A stretch of DNA of 6,474 nucleotides from Planctomycetota bacterium (GTDB lineage: Bacteria > Planctomycetota > B129-G9). The translations under genes were made by a program, and so were the position numbers. The stretch covers positions 1 to 6,474 of the forward strand of contig QNCA01000085.1 of assembly GCA_003644325.1 (NCBI GenBank), read 5' to 3'. Under the pieces are notes generated by a model, which saw only the letters and a list, made by a program, of their open reading frames with translations, ran no database searches and was not told where the DNA came from. Shown piece after piece: positions 1-5,163 of this stretch (position 1 is the stretch's first letter; each line of letters starts with the position of its first letter).

Positions 1-2
1 AG

Positions 3-25
3 CCGTTCCGCCCTTGTCGGAACGG
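3..25. repeat. Perfect 8-bp inverted repeat (hairpin)
   Basis: CCGTTCCG at 3-10 pairs with CGGAACGG at 18-25 around a 7-nt loop. It sits directly beside the GTAG-palindrome repeat at 27-50. The second copy of that repeat, at 345-368, is also preceded by a hairpin (319-338). This suggests the window starts inside another copy of the same composite element. Confidence 0.6.
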
Positions 26-26
26 A

Positions 27-50
27 TCGTAGATTGGTGACTGTCACCGT
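27..50 (+). repeat. REP-like repeat, copy A
   Basis: This 24-nt stretch matches 345-368 at 23 of 24 positions. It contains a GTAG tetranucleotide (29-32), a 3-nt spacer, then the palindrome GGTGACTGTCACC (36-48). REP sequences mobilised by REP-associated tyrosine transposases (RAYTs) are known to have a conserved GTAG-type tetranucleotide just 5' of an imperfect hairpin, and the layout here fits. No transposase gene lies in the window. Confidence 0.6.
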
Positions 51-277
51 AAGGTGTTGTGAAACAGCAGATTATAATCAAGCACCCACCATCATCCAGA
101 AAAAGTCAGTCAACTTGAGTAATGAGATACTAGATGTCAGATATAAGGTATCAGCCCCCCGGCCTTGATGCCGCCCGTGATCACACGCCATCTCTCTTAC
201 ATCTGGAATCTATTGAAGGTTGACCGGTTAAAGAGCCGCGAAAGGTGGCTGTCACCAATTACCCATTCGGACCCTGA

Positions 278-300
278 CGGGTCCTCAGGGCGAGGACCCG
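278..300. repeat. Perfect 9-bp hairpin inside the REPIN-like element
   Basis: CGGGTCCTC (278-286) pairs with GAGGACCCG (292-300) around a 5-nt loop. There is no adjacent T- or A-run, so it does not look like a classic intrinsic terminator in either direction. Confidence 0.75.
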
Positions 301-318
301 GAACGGGCGGGGCGCAGA

Positions 319-338
319 CCCCCTGATTTATCAGGGGG
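319..338. repeat. C-run/G-run palindrome, copy 1
   Basis: CCCCCTGA (319-326) pairs with TCAGGGGG (331-338) around TTTA. The same design (C-run, YGA, short AT core, TCR, G-run) recurs at 4393-4408 past the end of another gene, so it may be a dispersed family of intergenic palindromes. No T-run follows on either strand. Confidence 0.65.
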
Positions 339-344
339 GCCGGC

Positions 345-368
345 TCGTAGATTGGTGACTGCCACCGT
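345..368 (+). repeat. REP-like repeat, copy B (right end of the element)
   Basis: This is the second copy of the 24-nt repeat at 27-50, with one difference (T43 versus C362). That change breaks one pair of the GGTGAC/GTCACC stem. GTAG lies at 347-350. The third, inverted copy is at 244-263, where the tetranucleotide is degenerate (GTA followed directly by ATT). Confidence 0.6.
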
Positions 369-418
369 GCCGGGTGTTTCTTTATCCAATCAAAAAGCAA
401 TAGAATCCAGTATCTACG

Positions 419-1390
419 TCACTCGTCGCGCACGATGCGCGTTCCGTGCTTGCCTTCAAGCGCTTCGGCGAGGTGTTCCGGGTCGGTAATGATTACCTCG
501 CGTGTAACGGCGGTTCCTTCCGGCTGCCCTTCGAGAAACCGTATCGCCGATTCAATCTTCGGTCGCATGCTTCCGGGGGCGAAGTGTCCCTCGTCAAGGT
601 AGCGCCTTGCTTCCGACAGCGTCATCCTGCCGAGGTCTTTCTGCTCGGGCGTGCCGAAGTTAAGCGCCACGCGGGACACCCTTGTAAGGATTACGAGCAT
701 GTCCGCGCCGATGAGCGATGCCAGGAGACCGGATGCGCGGTCTTTGTCTATTACGGCTTCCACTCCGACGTAATCGCCGCCGTTATCTTTCATAATCGGT
801 ATGCCGCCGCCGCCGCAGGCAACGACGATGTGCCCCGCCTCCGCGAGCAACTTTATCATATCTTTCTGGATGACACGCTTCGGCTCGGGCGAAGGCACCA
901 CGCGCCTGTGGCCGCGGCCACTGTCTTCGATCATCCGCCAGCCCTGCTCCCGCCGCAACTGTTCCGCCCTGTCTTCCTCGAAGAAAGGCCCGATGGGCTT
1001 GTCGGGGTTTCTGAAGGCAGGGTCGTCCCCGTCAACAAGCACCTGTGTAATCATGGTCACGACGAACCTGCGCAGGTTGTTTCTGCGCAGTTCGTTTAGC
1101 AGGGCCTGCTGTATCATGTACCCCATCTCGCCCTGCGAGTCCGCGCCGCACACGTCAAGCGGCATGGTCGGCACGATACGCGCGGCCTGCTCGTTTTTGA
1201 TAAGCAGGTTTCCAACCTGGGGGCCGTTACCGTGGGTGATAACGATGTTGTGGCCGCGCTCAATGAGCGGGAATATGCGGCGGCACATCTCTTCCGCATG
1301 GCGCCATTGTTGTTCAACGGTGCCCTTTTCGTTCTCGCGTATGAGCACGTTGCCGCCCAGGGCGACTATGACCATTTTTCGACCGGCCAT
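419..1390 (-). CDS. arcC: Carbamate kinase
   Basis: Cytoplasmic amino-acid-kinase-family enzyme that catalyses carbamoyl phosphate + ADP = ATP + carbamate (NH3 + CO2). It is normally the ATP-yielding last step of arginine, agmatine, allantoin or related ureido catabolism. The 323 residues span the usual family length. Visible motifs: ALGGN (10-14), THGNGPQVGN (52-61), KPIGPF (131-136), PSP (166-168), ACGGGGIPI (191-199), VEAVIDKDRAS (210-220) and GSMRPKIESA (273-282). These cover the nucleotide and carbamoyl-phosphate sites, including the family's catalytic lysines (K131, K216, K278 by motif). The ATG at 1390 is chosen because a weak GGA lies about 9 nt upstream; an internal ATG at residue 6 (1375) would also keep the fold but has no ribosome-binding site. 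It starts 4 nt after the aminotransferase stop and is the last gene of the operon. No arginine deiminase or carbamoyltransferase is in view, so the pathway is undetermined. Confidence 0.97.
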   Translation of the reverse strand: MAGRKMVIVALGGNVLIRENEKGTVEQQWRHAEEMCRRIFPLIERGHNIVITHGNGPQVGNLLIKNEQAARIVPTMPLDVCGADSQGEMGYMIQQALLNELRRNNLRRFVVTMITQVLVDGDDPAFRNPDKPIGPFFEEDRAEQLRREQGWRMIEDSGRGHRRVVPSPEPKRVIQKDMIKLLAEAGHIVVACGGGGIPIMKDNGGDYVGVEAVIDKDRASGLLASLIGADMLVILTRVSRVALNFGTPEQKDLGRMTLSEARRYLDEGHFAPGSMRPKIESAIRFLEGQPEGTAVTREVIITDPEHLAEALEGKHGTRIVRDE

Positions 1391-1394
1391 TTTT

Positions 1395-2681
1395 TTATCC
1401 GCGGATGTCCTTGAGCACGTCCTCGATGATGTCCAGGCCGCGGTCCATTTGCTCCTGCGTGGTGCACAGCGGCGGGTAAAAGCGCAGTACGTTGCCGAAC
1501 GGGCCGCAGTTAATCATTATGAACTGCTTCTCCCTGCAACCGTCCAGCAGCGCCTTCAGAGTATCGGGGTCGGGCTCTTTGGTCTTACGGTCCTTGACGA
1601 ACTCGACGCCCATCATGTAGCCCACTCCGCGGACATCGCCGATGCAGTCAAACTTTTCCGCCAGCGCCTGAAGGCGTTTCATCGCATGCCTGCTGATTTC
1701 CTTTCCCTTTTCAAGCATGTTCTCTTCGCGTATCGTCTCTATTGTGGCGGCGGCGCCCGCGCAACTGACCGGACTGCCGCCAAAGGTGGTGCCGTGCGCT
1801 CCCGGAGGCCATTGGTCCATCATTTTGCGCGACGCGCATACCGCGCTCAACGGCAGGCCGGAGGCGATGCCCTTGGCCACGGCCATGATGTCCGGCTTGA
1901 TACCGTAATAATCGGACGCAAACCAGTGGCAGGTGCGTCCCATGCCCGTTTGCACTTCATCGAATATCAGGAGGATATCTCTCTCCTTGCAGATTTCCGC
2001 CAGTCTTTGCAGAAAGCGCTTCGGGGCGGGCACGACGCCGCCTTCGCCCTGAATAGGCTCGATGATTACGGCGGCCAGTTGCTCGGGAAGAACTTCGTGC
2101 CGCAGTATCTTTTCAATCGCGTCGATGTGCTGCTGAATGCAGGTATCCTCGTCCATGCCGTCGGGACGCCTGTAAAGATACGGGAACGGCGCACGGTAGA
2201 TGCCCGACGGCAGCGGCTCGTAACGGCGGCGGTATTTCGCGCTCGATGTGGTCAGCGCCGTAGCGAGTAGTGTGCGCCCGTGAAACGCGCCCTGGAAGCA
2301 AAGTATGCCGGGCTTGCCGGTAACGTATCTGGCAAGTTTAATGCTGCCTTCGACCGCTTCGGCGCCGGAATTTGAAAAGAAAAATGCGTTGATGTCTCCC
2401 GGGGTTATCTCGGCAAGCGATTCGCCGCAACGGACCAGCGATTCGTAGTAATAGACGCAACCCGAGTGCATGAAGGATTCCAGTTGCCTCTTCGCCGCCT
2501 CGACTACCCGCGGCGGGTTGTAGCCGATATTCGCAACGGCGGTGCCGCATGAAAAATCCAGGTAGGTCTTGCCGTTGCTGCATGTAACCGTCGCACCGTC
2601 GCCCTTGACCGCAACAAGGGGCGTATCAAAAACCAGCGCGGGCGCAAGGATGTTTCCGGCCCTTTTAACGATGTCGTTCAT
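1395..2681 (-). CDS. Class-III PLP aminotransferase, 4-aminobutyrate/ornithine type
   Basis: PLP-dependent fold-type-I aminotransferase of 428 residues. Motifs in order: SNSGAEAVE (103-111, PLP phosphate grip), GAFHGRT (131-137, ring stacking), IIEPIQGEGG (206-215, with the Glu used by omega-aminotransferases), FDEVQTGMGRT (240-250, with D241 binding the pyridine nitrogen), AVAKGIASGLPLSA (267-280, K270 as Schiff-base lysine) and GTTFGGSPVSCAGA (297-310). The length and the EPIQGEGG/DEVQTGMGR blocks resemble GabT-type enzymes (about 425-450 aa) more than the shorter ArgD. Substrates could be GABA, ornithine, beta-alanine or a related omega-amino acid; sequence alone does not decide, so no symbol is given. 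The ATG at 2681 is preferred over an in-frame TTG at 2699 because GGAGAG lies 4 nt upstream of it. It is the middle gene of the operon, 42 nt after the P-loop gene and 4 nt before arcC, which suggests the released amino group and carbamoyl phosphate belong to one catabolic route. Confidence 0.93.
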   Translation of the reverse strand: MNDIVKRAGNILAPALVFDTPLVAVKGDGATVTCSNGKTYLDFSCGTAVANIGYNPPRVVEAAKRQLESFMHSGCVYYYESLVRCGESLAEITPGDINAFFFSNSGAEAVEGSIKLARYVTGKPGILCFQGAFHGRTLLATALTTSSAKYRRRYEPLPSGIYRAPFPYLYRRPDGMDEDTCIQQHIDAIEKILRHEVLPEQLAAVIIEPIQGEGGVVPAPKRFLQRLAEICKERDILLIFDEVQTGMGRTCHWFASDYYGIKPDIMAVAKGIASGLPLSAVCASRKMMDQWPPGAHGTTFGGSPVSCAGAAATIETIREENMLEKGKEISRHAMKRLQALAEKFDCIGDVRGVGYMMGVEFVKDRKTKEPDPDTLKALLDGCREKQFIMINCGPFGNVLRFYPPLCTTQEQMDRGLDIIEDVLKDIRG

Positions 2682-2685
2682 ATTG

Positions 2686-2691
2686 CTCTCC
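2686..2691 (-). promoter_or_regulatory. Ribosome-binding site of the aminotransferase
   Basis: GGAGAG on the minus strand, with the GGAG core 6 nt before the ATG at 2681. It lies inside the six-codon extension that a TTG start at 2699 would add, so it decides the start. Confidence 0.75.
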
Positions 2692-2723
2692 GAATGCAAA
2701 AGCCGCTCACTGCCGTCTCGTTT

Positions 2724-4031
2724 TCAGAACTCGGCCAGCAGTTCCTCCAGGTTGGGGCTGCCGACTTCTTCCAATTCATACATTACGCGCGTATACGGCT
2801 TGTCTATCTTGATTATTCTGCCCAGGTCTATCGGCGTGCCGATGACCACGGAATCGCACTCGCATGCGTTGACGGTCTCCTCCAGGTCCTTTATCTGCTG
2901 CGGGCTGTAGCCCATGGCGGGCAAAAGCGTTCCTATATCCGGATACTTCCGGAACGTTTCAGTAATAGCGCCGACGGTATAGGGGCGCGGGTCAACTATT
3001 TCACCCGCCTCATACTGCCGGGCGGCCACCATGCCGGCGCCTATTTTCATACCGCCGTGCGTCAGCGTCGGGCCGTCCTCAATCACCAGCACGCGCTTGC
3101 CCTTTATCAGTTCCGGCTTTTCTACCGTCAGCGGGCTCTTTGCCATTACGATTTTGGCCCCGGGGTTGTGCTTTCTTGCATTCGCAACAACGGTGTCGAT
3201 GCCCTGCTGCTCGGCGGAATCAATCTTGTTAATGACGATGACGTTTGCATGCTCGAAATTGACGCGGCCGGGGTAATAGGTCAGTTCGTGTCCCGCGCGG
3301 TGCGGGTCGGCCACCGTGATGAACAGGTTCGGCTTGAAGAAGGGGGTATCGTTGTTGCCGCCGTCCCACAATACAACGTCGGCCTCTTTCTCGGCCTCAC
3401 GCAGGATTTTCTCGTAATCCACTCCGGCATAGACTACCGCGCCCATTGCGATGTGCGGTTCGTATTCTTCCATTTCTTCGATGGTGCATTTATGCCTTTC
3501 CATGTCCTCGATGGTGGCGAACCGCTGGCATATCTGTTTCGATAAATCTCCGTAAGGCATGGGGTGCCTGACGGCGACGACCTTGCGGCCCTTATCGCGC
3601 AGGATGCGCAATATCTTCCGGGTGGTCTGGCTCTTGCCGCAGCCTGTGCGAACGGCGCAGACGGCTATGACCGGTTTGCCGGAGAGGATAAACGTCTCCT
3701 CAATCGGCGCAAGTTCAAAACTCGCGCCCGCGTCTTCGACTATCTTCTTTTTGCCTTCGATGTAGTCATACGAAACATCGCTGTACGCAAACACCACCCT
3801 GTCAACGTCATGCTTTTTGATAAGTTCCGGCAGTTGCTCTTCGGGCAGGATAGGGATGCCCTCGGGATACAGGTCCCCCGCAAGCACAGGCGGGTAGCGC
3901 CTGTCATCGATATCCGGTATCTGCGTGGCGGTAAAGGCCACAACTTCGAAATCCTTGTTGCCGCGGTAGCACATATTAAACGTGTGGAAGTCCTTGCCCG
4001 CGGCGCCCATTATAATCACTTTCTTTGACAT
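2724..4031 (-). CDS. COG2403-type P-loop NTPase, cyclic 2,3-diphosphoglycerate synthetase-like
   Basis: A 435-residue cytoplasmic protein. The N-terminal part (about 1-115) looks like a Rossmann-type domain opening with VIIMGAAGKDFHTFN. The central P-loop domain has AVRTGCGKSQTTR (126-138), a deviant Walker A close to the KGGxGK[ST] loop of MinD/Mrp-like (SIMIBI) NTPases but with Arg at the signature-Lys position. It then has VLWDGGNNDTPFF (220-232), a Walker-B/DxxG-like segment, and INKID (267-271), a G4-like NKxD motif. The C-terminal part carries VLVIEDGPTLTHGGM (314-328) and VIGTPIDL (396-403). The overall pattern is that of proteins annotated as predicted GTPase or cyclic 2,3-diphosphoglycerate synthetase; the archaeal enzyme makes an intramolecular phosphoanhydride with ATP, but that activity is not established for bacterial homologues. 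The ATG at 4031 is chosen for its AGAGGA site; a TTG 28 codons upstream would add an Arg-rich, atypical extension. It is the first gene of the operon with the aminotransferase and arcC, read from the promoter near 4262-4289. Confidence 0.88.
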   Translation of the reverse strand: MSKKVIIMGAAGKDFHTFNMCYRGNKDFEVVAFTATQIPDIDDRRYPPVLAGDLYPEGIPILPEEQLPELIKKHDVDRVVFAYSDVSYDYIEGKKKIVEDAGASFELAPIEETFILSGKPVIAVCAVRTGCGKSQTTRKILRILRDKGRKVVAVRHPMPYGDLSKQICQRFATIEDMERHKCTIEEMEEYEPHIAMGAVVYAGVDYEKILREAEKEADVVLWDGGNNDTPFFKPNLFITVADPHRAGHELTYYPGRVNFEHANVIVINKIDSAEQQGIDTVVANARKHNPGAKIVMAKSPLTVEKPELIKGKRVLVIEDGPTLTHGGMKIGAGMVAARQYEAGEIVDPRPYTVGAITETFRKYPDIGTLLPAMGYSPQQIKDLEETVNACECDSVVIGTPIDLGRIIKIDKPYTRVMYELEEVGSPNLEELLAEF

Positions 4032-4034
4032 GAT

Positions 4035-4040
4035 TCCTCT
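4035..4040 (-). promoter_or_regulatory. Ribosome-binding site of the COG2403 gene
   Basis: AGAGGA on the minus strand ends 3 nt before the ATG at 4031 (AGAGG core, 4 nt spacing). The spacing is a little short but the match is good. It supports 4031 rather than the upstream TTG at 4115 as the start. Confidence 0.65.
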
Positions 4041-4140
4041 GCAACAATATCGTCGGAAATGGAAACGGAATCTCCGGGAACTATGCGGAAACACAAAAGA
4101 ACGAAGGCGCTTCAAGCAAAATCGGCGAGAGGGGCCGGCG

Positions 4141-4236
4141 CTATGTCATTTCGAGGATATGCGGAATGGCGCCCAGAGCCACGTACCGTCGCGTCGCTCG
4201 GGCTGAAAGGAACGGAATAAATCTAGCGTTAATCAT
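4141..4236 (-). CDS. Possible 31-residue leader peptide (tentative)
   Basis: On the minus strand an ATG at 4236 is preceded by GGCGGAG (4249-4243) at a 6-nt spacing and opens 31 codons ending in TAG. It starts only about 19 nt after the predicted transcription start, which is typical leader-peptide geometry. The peptide has four Arg in residues 5-17, including ARATRRY (12-18), using AGA, CGA, CGA and CGG codons. It matches no family I recognise. The opposite strand also has a short frame reading LCHFEDMRNGAQSH, which resembles dispersed intergenic repeats that give spurious ORFs in many genomes. A repeat fragment is therefore a serious alternative. Confidence 0.3.
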   Translation of the reverse strand: MINARFIPFLSARATRRYVALGAIPHILEMT

Positions 4237-4261
4237 GACAATCTCCGCCACAAAAGAGAGT

Positions 4262-4289
4262 ATGATAGCATTAGTTTTCCCCGCGTCAA
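4262..4289 (-). promoter_or_regulatory. Sigma70-type promoter with extended -10
   Basis: Minus strand: -35 TTGACG (4289-4284), a 16-nt spacer, then -10 TATCAT (4267-4262) preceded by TGC, which gives an extended -10. Each hexamer is one mismatch from consensus (TTGACA, TATAAT). The predicted start is near 4255, giving a leader of about 224 nt before the COG2403 start codon. No other promoter of this quality was noticed upstream of the three-gene operon. Confidence 0.65.
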
Positions 4290-4392
4290 GCGAAAAACCT
4301 CAAATGAGGCATTTGCGCCGTGGGAGGTACTTCGGGTGTACCGGACAATCATCGCGGCTTTGTTTCTCCGCGCTCTCCCCGGCCGTAAAGCC

Positions 4393-4408
4393 CCCCGATA
4401 CATCGGGG
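4393..4408 (-). terminator. GC-rich palindrome downstream of the flavoprotein gene, weak terminator candidate
   Basis: CCCCGA (4393-4398) pairs with TCGGGG (4403-4408) around TACA, 26 nt past the flavoprotein stop. On the minus strand it is followed by GGCTTTACGG, a poor T-tract, so termination is uncertain. Its design matches the palindrome at 319-338, so it may instead belong to a dispersed repeat family. Confidence 0.35.
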
Positions 4409-4434
4409 CGGGCCGTGTCCTCTGTGGTTGTGAA

Positions 4435-5094
4435 TCAATGCGCGGCGAGCGCGCGGCCCATATCGTATGCGCGGGCGAGACAGTCACGGTAGGCCTGGTA
4501 ATATGGCTTCGCGAGGTTCGCGCCGAGTTCCATCTTGTCGAACAGTTCGGCCAGTTCCTTTTCGCTCATGCCGACCTGCTTCCTGACGGCCAGTTTCGTC
4601 GCTATCATCTCTCCGACGACTTCGCCGTGCCACATCTCGGTGATGTAGCGGAAGAAGCGCATTACGGCCCGCGCGTCATCCTCGCGCGGCGAACCGAGCA
4701 CGCTGATGAACGCACAGCGGCGCGGCATTTTCGACATGGGCGTGTGTACGAGGTCGTCCGGTTTTATCTGCACGTGCATGAGCGATCGGAAGCGGTCTAT
4801 GAGATCCTTGAGGTATGAACTCATCCAGTGGAAGTATATGGGCGTGACGAATGCCGCCGCATCGGAGGCCGTGAACTTTTCCGCGAAGGCGGGGAAATCG
4901 TCGCCCCGCAGAACGCACCTTTTGACGAGGTTGCACCTGAGACAGCCCGTGCAATGCTTGATGTTCAGGTCCGCGACGTAAACCACCTCAACGTTTGCGC
5001 CCGCCTCGCGCGCGCCTTCCGCTACGCGCCGTCCCAATATGTCCGAGTTGCCCTCCTTGCGCGGGGAGCCGATGATGACGATTACTTTGCTCAT
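4435..5094 (-). CDS. Flavodoxin-fold NAD(P)H:FMN reductase / iron-sulfur flavoprotein-like
   Basis: A 219-residue soluble flavoprotein of the NADPH-dependent FMN reductase (flavodoxin-like) superfamily. The N-terminus VIVIIGSPRKEGNSDIL (4-20) is the first beta strand and FMN-phosphate loop of this family. VTPIYFHWMSSYLKDLIDR (83-101) is the second flavin-contact region and SVLGSPRED (131-139) a third. Between strands lies CTGCLRC (48-54) followed by C60. The C48-X2-C51-X2-C54-X5-C60 spacing fits the compact CX2CX2CX4-7C motif that binds a 4Fe-4S cluster in iron-sulfur flavoproteins. An electron-transfer or quinone/nitro-reductase role in an anaerobe is plausible; the physiological substrate is unknown. 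The ATG at 5094 has a weak GGGCGGGA site 3 nt upstream. The gene follows the anti-sigma-like gene after an intrinsic terminator, and 403 nt separate it from the next operon, so it may be transcribed alone. Its promoter is not evident. Confidence 0.9.
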   Translation of the reverse strand: MSKVIVIIGSPRKEGNSDILGRRVAEGAREAGANVEVVYVADLNIKHCTGCLRCNLVKRCVLRGDDFPAFAEKFTASDAAAFVTPIYFHWMSSYLKDLIDRFRSLMHVQIKPDDLVHTPMSKMPRRCAFISVLGSPREDDARAVMRFFRYITEMWHGEVVGEMIATKLAVRKQVGMSEKELAELFDKMELGANLAKPYYQAYRDCLARAYDMGRALAAH

Positions 5095-5115
5095 GTTCCC
5101 GCCCTGTATTCATAG

Positions 5116-5144
5116 AAAAACAGCGGACGGTATTGTCCGCTGTT
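5116..5144 (-). terminator. Rho-independent terminator of the anti-sigma-like gene
   Basis: Perfect 10-bp inverted repeat: AACAGCGGAC (5119-5128) and GTCCGCTGTT (5135-5144) with a 6-nt loop. Read on the minus strand, the stem runs straight into TTTTTC. It lies 19 nt past the TAA at 5166-5164 and 21 nt before the flavoprotein ATG, so it should separate the two genes. Confidence 0.88.
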
Positions 5145-5163
5145 GTGGCGATATTTCAATGGT

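Larger units (their letters stand above)
244..366. repeat. REPIN/MITE-like element with inverted ends
   Basis: The left end GGTGGCTGTCACCAAT (244-259) is matched in inverted orientation by the right end (366-351) at 15 of 16 positions, with a further TAC match after a 1-nt indel. The 123-bp unit carries two internal hairpins (278-300 and 319-338). Two REP-type palindromes in inverted orientation around a short hairpin-rich spacer is the known layout of REPINs; a MITE with terminal inverted repeats would look similar. No flanking target-site duplication is evident, which argues slightly for REPIN over MITE. It lies 52 nt past the arcC stop codon. It could also act as an mRNA 3'-end stabiliser or terminator for the operon, but that is inference. 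Confidence 0.6.
1..418. other. Gene-free, repeat-bearing region downstream of arcC
   Basis: No convincing coding region is seen here on either strand. The two ends carry GC-rich hairpins and three copies of a GGTGAC..CACC palindrome, listed separately. The middle (about 51-243) is more AT-rich and holds only an isolated TATAAT at 73-78 with no matching -35 box. No stem followed by a T-run is found just after the arcC stop on the minus strand, so transcription of the operon may end within or beyond the hairpin-rich repeats. Confidence 0.7.
4032..4434. other. 403-base intergenic region with promoter, long leader and palindrome
   Basis: This gap lies between the flavoprotein stop and the COG2403 start. 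It holds a C/G-run palindrome (4393-4408), a small inverted repeat GGTAC..GTACC (about 4327-4343), the operon promoter (4262-4289), a possible 31-codon leader peptide (4141-4236) and a T-rich stretch on the minus strand near 4091-4101. No known riboswitch or RNA gene is recognised. Confidence 0.65.

Noticed and set aside
73..78. TATAAT on the plus strand
   Set aside because: No acceptable -35 box at 16-18 nt upstream, and no plus-strand gene follows.
197..400. 67-codon minus-strand frame after arcC
   Set aside because: It runs through the REPIN-like element and both of its hairpins, has a non-protein-like composition and no clear ribosome-binding site, so it is most likely repeat sequence read by chance.
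1..418. CRISPR array
   Set aside because: The repeats are three in number, irregularly spaced and in mixed orientation, and they contain mobile-element-like inverted pairs rather than regular repeat-spacer units.
801..2270. Long open frame (489 codons) on the plus strand
   Set aside because: It lies antisense across both arcC and the aminotransferase, which have intact family motifs. The translation shows no recognisable domain and is explained by the codon bias of the genes beneath it.
2694..3545. Plus-strand open frame of 283 codons
   Set aside because: It is antisense to the COG2403 gene and has no domain features or ribosome-binding site; the same shadow effect explains it. The plus-strand frames at 446-1099 and 3564-4028 are rejected for the same reason.
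4032..4115. 28-residue N-terminal extension of the COG2403 protein
   Set aside because: The extension would need a TTG start without a ribosome-binding site and is Arg-rich and atypical, while the ATG at 4031 has AGAGGA and begins the family's first beta strand.
4233..4487. 84-codon minus-strand frame
   Set aside because: It overlaps the 3' end of the flavoprotein gene out of frame and crosses the palindrome and the operon promoter. No family resemblance.
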